Below, one piece after another: positions 39,518 to 43,655 of a DNA stretch of 43,655 nucleotides. The notes under the pieces were generated by a model, which was not told the DNA's origin, did not search any database, and saw only the letters and a program-made list of their open reading frames with translations. Origin of the DNA: a virus; the IMG/VR virus record IMGVR_UViG_3300027754_000176, positions 1-43,655 of that record; one strand, written 5' to 3'. The number at the start of each line of letters is the position of its first letter. The first letter of the stretch is position 1. The position numbers were made by a program, and so were the translations under genes.

Positions 39518-40312
39518 ATGACAAATCAAATACCTCAAAGACAAACAGCATTTATATTAACATCAACAATTCAAGGAACTTATATTGTAAATAAAAATGA
39601 TTATGCAGGAGTTGATGATAGAAAATATGGAGTTGGACACGACTTATTAGAGTATGGGCATTATGATATTAATGATATATCATTAGCTATTAATCTATTG
39701 ACGCATAGAGCTGAAAAGTTTGGTCAAGGTGTCGTTGCAATTGATTGTGGAGCAAATATTGGCGTGCATACAATAGAATGGGCAAAAGTAATGACAGGTT
39801 GGGGATTTGTATTTTCTTTTGAACCTCAAGAACATATTTATTATGCATTAGCGGGTAATATTATTCTTAATAATTGTTTTAATGTAAAAGCAATTAATAT
39901 TGCAATTGGAGAAGAAGATAAAATGATTTCTATTCCAAAAATTAATTATTTAAAAAATGCAAGTTATGGCAGTTTTGAAATTAAAAAATCACATAATAAT
40001 GAATTTATTGGACAAGATTTAGATTATGAAAATAATTTAAATACAATTGAACAAGTAGCAATTGATTCATTTAAATTTGATCGTGTTGATTTTATAAAAA
40101 TTGATGTAGAAGGAATGGAAATAAATGTTTTAAATGGAGCATTACAAACCATTAAAGATCATAAACCTTATCTTTTAATTGAAAGAATTAAAACCAATGA
40201 ATCTGAACTAAAAATATTTTTAGAAAATTTAGATTATGAAATTTTAGAGTTTGGTAAAAACTTTTTAGCAGTTCAAAAAAATGATTCAATTTTAGATAAA
40301 TTCAAAAAATGA
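39518..40312 (+). CDS. FkbM-family SAM-dependent methyltransferase
   Basis: 264 residues from the ATG at 39518 (an earlier in-frame ATG overlaps the VWA gene). The SAM site VVAIDCGANIGVHTIEWA (about 72-89) is followed by VFSFEPQEHIYYAL and later VDFIKIDVEGMEINVLNGAL, the FkbM signature. FkbM enzymes O-methylate sugars or small molecules. Here the likely target is a glycan made with the window's glycosyltransferases, which is inference. It overlaps the next gene by four bases (ATGA). Confidence 0.8.
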   Translation: MTNQIPQRQTAFILTSTIQGTYIVNKNDYAGVDDRKYGVGHDLLEYGHYDINDISLAINLLTHRAEKFGQGVVAIDCGANIGVHTIEWAKVMTGWGFVFSFEPQEHIYYALAGNIILNNCFNVKAINIAIGEEDKMISIPKINYLKNASYGSFEIKKSHNNEFIGQDLDYENNLNTIEQVAIDSFKFDRVDFIKIDVEGMEINVLNGALQTIKDHKPYLLIERIKTNESELKIFLENLDYEILEFGKNFLAVQKNDSILDKFKK

Positions 40313-40692
40313 CCTTATACGAAAAAAGAGGAAAAAAATATTATCCAGTTCGAGATAGCGAAGGTTACAATGGCCTTGAAAATGGCTGTTGGCTAGTAAT
40401 GGTAGAGAATGGCTGTACGACCACTAAGAAAACTGTAGAACCTGCTACAGCCGCATTACAGTTTGCTACACTCATGGCCTCAAATAAAGTCGCTAGATTT
40501 TTATCTGAAGCATCTCAAGCTAGACCAAGCATAACCGAATATACAGAAAAACAAAAAGAAGCATTTAACATCATAAATGAAATACTTCCAGAAAAAGATA
40601 AATTTTTTTATTGGAACTATGATTCAATGAGTGGAATGGCAGAAAAAATTATAGATTTAATTTTACAAGATTATGCTAAAAATAGTAAATAA
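40309..40692 (+). CDS. Hypothetical conserved protein, 127 aa
   Basis: MTLYEKRGKKYYPVRDSEGYNGLENGCWLVMVENG is followed by TTTKKTVEPATAALQFATLMASNKVARFLSEASQARP. It looks like a small phage protein with an N-terminal beta module and a C-terminal helical part. No catalytic motif is visible. It overlaps the next membrane peptide by 20 bases. The function is unknown. Confidence 0.5.
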   Translation: MTLYEKRGKKYYPVRDSEGYNGLENGCWLVMVENGCTTTKKTVEPATAALQFATLMASNKVARFLSEASQARPSITEYTEKQKEAFNIINEILPEKDKFFYWNYDSMSGMAEKIIDLILQDYAKNSK

Positions 40693-40825
40693 TTTTTTAA
40701 ATTTTTTTGAAAATTTTATTAAAAGATTATTTATTGTAACAATTGCAACAATAGCATTACCTTTTATTTTACTTAGTTTTTTATTTGGATTTTGGGATTT
40801 TAAAATTAACGAAGAAGATGAATAG
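40673..40825 (+). CDS. 50-residue single-pass membrane protein
   Basis: Starts inside the preceding gene and ends eight bases into the next. The product (MLKIVNNFLNFFENFIKRLF, then IVTIATIALPFILLSFLFGF, then WDFKINEEDE) has one strong transmembrane helix with a basic residue before it and an acidic tail. The exact tiling between neighbours supports a real gene. The function is unknown. Confidence 0.5.
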   Translation: MLKIVNNFLNFFENFIKRLFIVTIATIALPFILLSFLFGFWDFKINEEDE

Positions 40826-41012
40826 CGTCGAAACAAACAAAAAATTAGAAACAATGGAAATTAATTTAGCTGATTATGATAAAGACACTTTAATTAGATT
40901 TATTATTTATTCTCACATAAATAACTTGACATTCAATGAAGCTTTAAATAAGATTCTTGTAGATAATTTACCAAAACTTGAAGAAGATGAAAATCAAATG
41001 CCCTTACTGTAA
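40818..41012 (+). CDS. Small conserved phage protein, 64 aa
   Basis: Start at 40818 (MNSVETNKKLETMEINL). The pattern METINLADYDKDTLIRFIIYSHINNLTFNEALNKIL resembles a short helix-strand-helix protein widespread in phages, with a TFNEALxxIL tail. It may be an RHH-like dimer or adaptor; the role is unknown. It overlaps the membrane peptide by eight bases and the zinc-ribbon gene by 26. Confidence 0.5.
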   Translation: MNSVETNKKLETMEINLADYDKDTLIRFIIYSHINNLTFNEALNKILVDNLPKLEEDENQMPLL

Positions 41013-41181
41013 AGCAAGTCGAGCGCCAGAATCAGGTATCTGGGATTTTTTTGGATGCGGAACTGATATAGATTCATCTGGAAAAGATAGACAGTCTGTA
41101 CAGTGTTTAAGAAATCAAAGAGATCAACTATTAGAAAAGATCTCAGCTCTGGAAGACGAATTAAAATTTTTAAAAAAATGA
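40987..41181 (+). CDS. Small zinc-ribbon/coiled-coil protein, 64 aa
   Basis: Start at 40987 (MKIKCPYCKASRAPES). An N-terminal CPYC knuckle, WDFFGCGTD and a further Cys (QCLRNQ) form a probable zinc site, followed by a coiled-coil helix (DQLLEKISALEDELKFLKK). This short CPxC plus heptad layout recurs in phage genomes without known function. It overlaps the next gene by four bases (ATGA). Confidence 0.55.
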   Translation: MKIKCPYCKASRAPESGIWDFFGCGTDIDSSGKDRQSVQCLRNQRDQLLEKISALEDELKFLKK

Positions 41182-41474
41182 AACAAATAATTCTAAGTTT
41201 ATTAATTAGTTCATCAATTTTTGGTTATCTCTACGCAGACTCAGCAAAAACAACAAATAAAATGAATAAAACATATCCATATATTAATGCAGAATGTCAA
41301 TCTTGTCAAAGAGGTCATTTAGAAGATTCAAATCAAGGCGTGATTTTTGAATTGTCTGAAAAGGGAATCGAGCCTGTTTTTGATGCACATTTTTTAAAGT
41401 GTGATCACTGCCAAATCTTGTTGCAAACTAAGGAATTTAAAAATGGTTATTTTTCCATTCCTGCTCCAAAATAA
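41178..41474 (+). CDS. Exported zinc-ribbon protein, 98 aa
   Basis: Start at 41178 in an ATGA overlap. The signal peptide MKQIILSLLISSSIFGYLYADS is followed by INAECQSCQRGHLEDS and FDAHFLKCDHCQILLQ, two CxxC knuckles about 40 residues apart, so the mature periplasmic protein should bind one zinc. It has the same plan as the gene at 41543. The function is unknown. A 68-bp intergenic region with an inverted repeat follows. Confidence 0.6.
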   Translation: MKQIILSLLISSSIFGYLYADSAKTTNKMNKTYPYINAECQSCQRGHLEDSNQGVIFELSEKGIEPVFDAHFLKCDHCQILLQTKEFKNGYFSIPAPK

Positions 41475-41492
41475 TAGCTAACGCACACATTC

Positions 41493-41527
41493 TTAGCACT
41501 CTACACTTGACAACTGTAGAGTGCTAA
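41493..41527. promoter_or_regulatory. CIRCE-like inverted-repeat operator
   Basis: A perfect 13-bp inverted repeat, TTAGCACTCTACA (41493-41505) and TGTAGAGTGCTAA (41515-41527), is separated by nine bases. The outer nine bases of each arm equal the CIRCE half-sites TTAGCACTC and GAGTGCTAA bound by HrcA. Here they are 17 bases apart instead of nine. The -35 box of the promoter lies in the loop, so a bound repressor would block transcription. As RNA it could also fold into a terminator-like hairpin. Confidence 0.65.
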
Positions 41528-41535
41528 TTTATTGT
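41507..41535 (+). promoter_or_regulatory. Promoter TTGACA-N17-TATTGT inside the operator
   Basis: TTGACA (41507-41512), 17 bases, TATTGT (41530-41535), then seven bases to the ATG at 41543. It drives the exported zinc-ribbon gene and probably the paralogue array beyond it. Confidence 0.65.
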
Positions 41536-41542
41536 AGGGTAT

Positions 41543-41848
41543 ATGAAAAAAATACTGTTCCTTGTTCCTCTAATATTCGTCGGTGCTAAAGTAAGTTCCG
41601 AACAATTAATCAAGCCAGCAAAAGAAGAAATTACTTTTGAAATTAAAAAACCCGCTCAATTAATCAATTGTCCACCAGCGGCCTGCGCAGGCTTTTCTCC
41701 AGAAAATATAATTACTACCGTTTCTCAAAACGATGTAGCGCCATACGTACATTGTACTAGTTGTAGAATGGGAGTATTTCTTGGCAATGAAAACGAAGAA
41801 AAGAAATGCACTTACTGTGGCGTAAAAGAACATTATGAACCCAGATGA
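41543..41848 (+). CDS. Exported zinc-ribbon protein under CIRCE-like control, 101 aa
   Basis: Signal peptide MKKILFLVPLIFVGAKVSS, then a Pro/Cys segment (LINCPPAACAGFSP) and a zinc ribbon with CTSC and CTYC knuckles (about residues 75-95). It has the same architecture as the gene at 41178: exported, C-terminal CxxC pair. The promoter lies within the inverted repeat at 41493-41527, so it may be induced by heat or envelope stress if host HrcA binds. Its TGA overlaps the first member of the tandem array (ATGA). Confidence 0.6.
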   Translation: MKKILFLVPLIFVGAKVSSEQLIKPAKEEITFEIKKPAQLINCPPAACAGFSPENIITTVSQNDVAPYVHCTSCRMGVFLGNENEEKKCTYCGVKEHYEPR

Positions 41849-41937
41849 ATATATTGAAGATACTGCCGATAGAGCTATTTCTTGAATTAGAAAAAGAATA
41901 TCCCTATTTATCAGGTCCATATGATTATGGAAATTAA
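41845..41937 (+). CDS. Truncated first member of the tandem paralogue array, 30 aa
   Basis: An ATGA overlap with the preceding gene starts MNILKILPIELFLELEKEY, and it ends YDYGN-stop. Its last 11 bases overlap the next gene's start (TATGGAAATTAA), the same 11-base overlap seen between all later members. The C-terminal Tyr-Gly corresponds to the LKYG ending of the paralogues. It is probably a deletion remnant of a full 79-residue member, still keeping the coupling junction. Confidence 0.5.
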   Translation: MNILKILPIELFLELEKEYPYLSGPYDYGN

Positions 41938-42178
41938 TGAAATAGTTACAATTCGCGCCGATAAATATTGGGAAATATTTAATGATATTTGCAATCAAAC
42001 ACCAGAAGACGAATGGTGGCTTGTTAATAGAGACGTATTAGATGAAAGATTTTTTGGATTACGCAATTGCAAAACTCCACGCGAACATCAGTCCGTCGTA
42101 CCTTGGGAGTTGGATAAAACATTTATAATTATAAATAAACAAAAATTTCTTTGGATTAAATTGAAGTATGGAATATAA
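41927..42178 (+). CDS. Tandem paralogue 1, 83 aa
   Basis: Start at 41927 is fixed by the conserved 11-base overlap with the upstream member. The N-terminal part is unique (MEINEIVTIRADKYWEIFND... FFGLRNCKTP). The C-terminal FIIINKQKFLWIKLKYGI is the family signature. The fold is unknown: a short helix-rich N-terminus followed by a strand-turn-helix. It has no membrane segment. Expression probably depends on termination-reinitiation from the upstream member. Confidence 0.6.
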   Translation: MEINEIVTIRADKYWEIFNDICNQTPEDEWWLVNRDVLDERFFGLRNCKTPREHQSVVPWELDKTFIIINKQKFLWIKLKYGI

Positions 42179-42407
42179 GATTTCATCTAATAATTTTTGG
42201 AATAAACTAAGATGCCATTATCCTGTATATAAAAATTGGCATCTTAAAGATCCAAGAATTCAAAAAATAAGTAAATCTCTACTTGGTCTTAAATTCATAA
42301 ACACAGAATTTTCTGATCAAATTGACAAGCCATACAATACTTATTTTAAATTTGAAATAATTAATAAAGAAAAATTTCTTTGGGCGCAATTAAAATATGA
42401 TTTATAA
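42168..42407 (+). CDS. Tandem paralogue 2, 79 aa
   Basis: MEYKISSNNFWNKLRCHY opens a variable N-terminal half. LLGLKFINTEF and FKFEIINKEKFLWAQLKYDL are the shared C-terminal blocks. It overlaps the previous member by 11 bases (its ATG lies in the Tyr-Gly codons of that member). Its central LGLKFxxTE block is also found in paralogue 5 (LGIK... LSFLKTE), which supports common descent despite low identity. Confidence 0.6.
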   Translation: MEYKISSNNFWNKLRCHYPVYKNWHLKDPRIQKISKSLLGLKFINTEFSDQIDKPYNTYFKFEIINKEKFLWAQLKYDL

Positions 42408-42636
42408 AAAAACAAAATTCTCAAAATTATATTTGGATCATGGATTATCTGAAGAGGAAGTTCAAAGGATGCATTTTACTTGGAGGGAAGAGCGATACGA
42501 AGAAGAATACTTAACAATGACATGGAGAAATTTCCTAGAAACTATTGGTTTATCTTTCGAGAGAGATCGAGTACCCAATTGGAAAATTAAAAACAAAGAA
42601 AAATGGCTTTGGGCTAAATTAAAATATGGAATCTGA
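42397..42636 (+). CDS. Tandem paralogue 3, 79 aa
   Basis: N-terminal MIYKKTKFSKLYLDHGLSEE, an acidic/basic helical centre (REERYEEEYLTMTW), then FLETIGLSFERD and the family signature WKIKNKEKWLWAKLKYGI. The 11-base overlaps on both sides are retained. It is the most charged member. Confidence 0.6.
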   Translation: MIYKKTKFSKLYLDHGLSEEEVQRMHFTWREERYEEEYLTMTWRNFLETIGLSFERDRVPNWKIKNKEKWLWAKLKYGI

Positions 42637-42850
42637 AATGTTACCACTTGATTTAACTTTGAAATTAAGGGAATTGTATTTAAGTCAACATTTTGTTGAT
42701 CTTTCTGCAAATTGGCGTAGACTTCCAGCAAAGCTTGGTTTAGCTTCAATTGATGACGAAGGTTATTGGTCAAATGATGAAAAAGAAGGCTATTTAAAAA
42801 TAGTAAATAAAGAAAAATTTCTTTGGGCACGATTAAAATATGGATTCTAA
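42626..42850 (+). CDS. Tandem paralogue 4, 74 aa
   Basis: MESEMLPLDLTLKLRELYLSQ, then ANWRRLPAKLGLASI and the signature YLKIVNKEKFLWARLKYGF. Slightly shorter than the others because of a deletion between the LGL block and the signature. The 11-base junctions are the same. Confidence 0.6.
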   Translation: MESEMLPLDLTLKLRELYLSQHFVDLSANWRRLPAKLGLASIDDEGYWSNDEKEGYLKIVNKEKFLWARLKYGF

Positions 42851-43079
42851 TATAGCATCAATTCATATTAAAAATTTTGAAGAAGTTTTTACTGCTTTTC
42901 ATGGAATTTCAACTGAATATGCAATTGAAATATTAGGAATTAAAGATTATGAAGTAATGAATCAAGAACTTGATAGAGCATTTGGATTAAGTTTTCTCAA
43001 AACAGAAGGTCCAAATTATATATTTAGAGTTGAAGATAAAAATAAATATTTAATGGCTAAAATTTTATACGGGGCTTAA
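42840..43079 (+). CDS. Tandem paralogue 5, 79 aa, most diverged
   Basis: MDSNIASIHIKNFEEVFTAF, a middle region (LDRAFGLSFLKTEGPNY) close to the LGLxFxxTE block, and a diverged signature FRVEDKNKYLMAKILYGA. Its stop is followed one base later by the next ATG, so the array's 11-base overlap ends here. It is the last member of the array. Confidence 0.55.
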   Translation: MDSNIASIHIKNFEEVFTAFHGISTEYAIEILGIKDYEVMNQELDRAFGLSFLKTEGPNYIFRVEDKNKYLMAKILYGA

Positions 43080-43080
43080 T

Positions 43081-43434
43081 ATGGGATTAGATTCACACTG
43101 TTATGCAGTAAAACTAGGGGATGTAATTGATGATTTTTCTTTTAAAGAAAATAGTCAAAAAGAAGAAATCATGTATTGGAGAAAGCATTTCCCTCTACAT
43201 AGGTGGGCTACTAGACTATTTAAAAGAAAAGGCGGAGATACGTCTCAGCACCAATTCAATTGTGAGTACGTGAGAATTACTTTAGAAGATTTGGAATTTT
43301 TAAAAGATGACATGGATTGGCTAGACGAATATCCATTTCAAAAAGCTGATTATGATGATTTTGCTTTTATTGAGAAAGCTACTTTTTATTTAAAGAGTTT
43401 AAAAAAAGCATTGTACTTTACAAGTTGGTATTGA
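43081..43434 (+). CDS. Conserved phage protein beginning MGLDSHCYA, 117 aa
   Basis: The MGLDxxxYA start and the acidic, aromatic body (EEIMYWRKHFPLHRWATRLF, CEYVRITLEDLEFLKDDMDWLDEYPFQ) belong to a small-protein type common in phages, whose role is unknown to me. It follows the paralogue array by one base and precedes a new promoter. There is no metal or membrane motif. Confidence 0.6.
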   Translation: MGLDSHCYAVKLGDVIDDFSFKENSQKEEIMYWRKHFPLHRWATRLFKRKGGDTSQHQFNCEYVRITLEDLEFLKDDMDWLDEYPFQKADYDDFAFIEKATFYLKSLKKALYFTSWY

Positions 43435-43447
43435 TTTTAGAAACTAC

Positions 43448-43475
43448 TTGCTTTCTACATCTCAGCAGTTATACT
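43448..43475 (+). promoter_or_regulatory. Promoter of second sigma-like gene, leaderless geometry
   Basis: TTGCTT (43448-43453), 16 bases, TATACT (43470-43475), then six bases to the ATG at 43482. Confidence 0.6.
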
Positions 43476-43481
43476 TGAGTT

Positions 43482-43655
43482 ATGAATAAGATTGAAATAT
43501 ACGAAAGAATGTATAATAGTTTAATTAATATTGCATGTGGCTTGGCAAAATATCATGATGCTTGCGATGTTCTACAAAAAGTTTATATTTATTTAAATAA
43601 TAAAGACGTTAATAGCTTTACAGATGAAAAGCATATTGAGCACTGGTTGATCTGG
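43482..43655 (+). CDS. Second ECF sigma-like gene, cut by window edge
   Basis: 58 codons are visible. YERMYNSLINIACGLAKYHDACDVLQKVYIYL, then HIEHWLIW, follows the region-2 pattern of ECF sigma factors and matches the same part of the sigma factor at 36712 (NAKDCVQEVFKRL, HIHQWLF). The rest, including region 4, lies beyond the right edge. Its promoter has the leaderless geometry described for the window. It may be a second sigma factor or an anti-host decoy lacking region 4. Confidence 0.5.
   Translation, partial: MNKIEIYERMYNSLINIACGLAKYHDACDVLQKVYIYLNNKDVNSFTDEKHIEHWLIW

Noticed and set aside
4554-43655. Alternative genetic code (stop codon reassignment)
   Set aside because: TAA, TAG and TGA all end genes at expected family lengths and TGG is used for Trp in conserved motifs.

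Overview
The window is part of a strongly AT-rich, densely packed genome of a tailed bacteriophage, most likely a large siphovirus. The minus strand carries a lambda-like tail-tip module in the order L, K-like, I, I, J (19570 down to 8769). It also carries a tail-fibre cluster (4016 down to the left edge). The plus strand carries nucleotide-metabolism, glycosyltransferase, lysis and regulatory genes. There are no ribosomal-protein or housekeeping gene blocks. A lipoprotein that looks like an outer-membrane spanin, nested in a second reading frame (28909-29193), points to a diderm host. I cannot name the host. The standard genetic code fits, since TAA, TAG and TGA all end genes and TGG is Trp.

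Layout: (1) 1-4016, minus: two Cys-rich beta-roll/beta-helix fibre proteins flank three small structural proteins. (2) 4081-8772, plus: a possible ssDNA-binding protein, a GT4-like glycosyltransferase fused to half of a GT9 heptosyltransferase whose other half is the next gene, a Rad52/ERF-like annealing protein and a GNAT acetyltransferase. (3) 8769-19570, minus: tail tip, including a 2690-residue J protein with a very long insertion. (4) 19637-22540, plus: a PD-(D/E)XK nuclease, a GMP reductase/IMPDH-like enzyme, a chitosanase-like lysin and small genes. (5) 22542-24476: a stable-RNA cluster with initiator tRNA-fMet, tRNA-Pro, an unidentified structured RNA, a complete tmRNA, tRNA-Tyr, tRNA-Asn, a degenerate tRNA-Thr and tRNA-Cys, invaded by an HNH gene. 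(6) 24498-36681: dCMP deaminase, ThyX, phosphoesterases, a cupin, spanin and holin candidates, a kinase-like protein, a nucleotidyltransferase, a Dps-like protein and homing endonucleases. (7) 36712-43655: an ECF-type sigma factor, a MoxR ATPase with a VWA metalloprotein, an FkbM methyltransferase, two exported zinc-ribbon proteins behind a CIRCE-like inverted repeat, a tandem array of overlapping paralogues, and the start of a second sigma-like gene at the right edge.

Two regulatory signals run through the window. At least eight genes have a TTGACA-like/-10 promoter whose -10 box ends only 6-8 bases before the ATG, so transcripts should start at or next to the start codon (leaderless). Five further genes carry GTGTAA 8-9 bases before the ATG, and one more carries it at 11 bases. 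These include structural genes, a holin candidate and a homing endonuclease, and the motif resembles a phage-specific late promoter. Shine-Dalgarno sequences are almost absent; the one clear case (28821-28826) serves the putative inner spanin. Most other genes overlap the preceding stop codon, which suggests translational coupling. The phage also encodes an initiator tRNA, a tmRNA and sigma-like factors, so it appears to reshape both transcription and translation initiation in its host.

All functional calls are from reading motifs by eye; no database search was possible.
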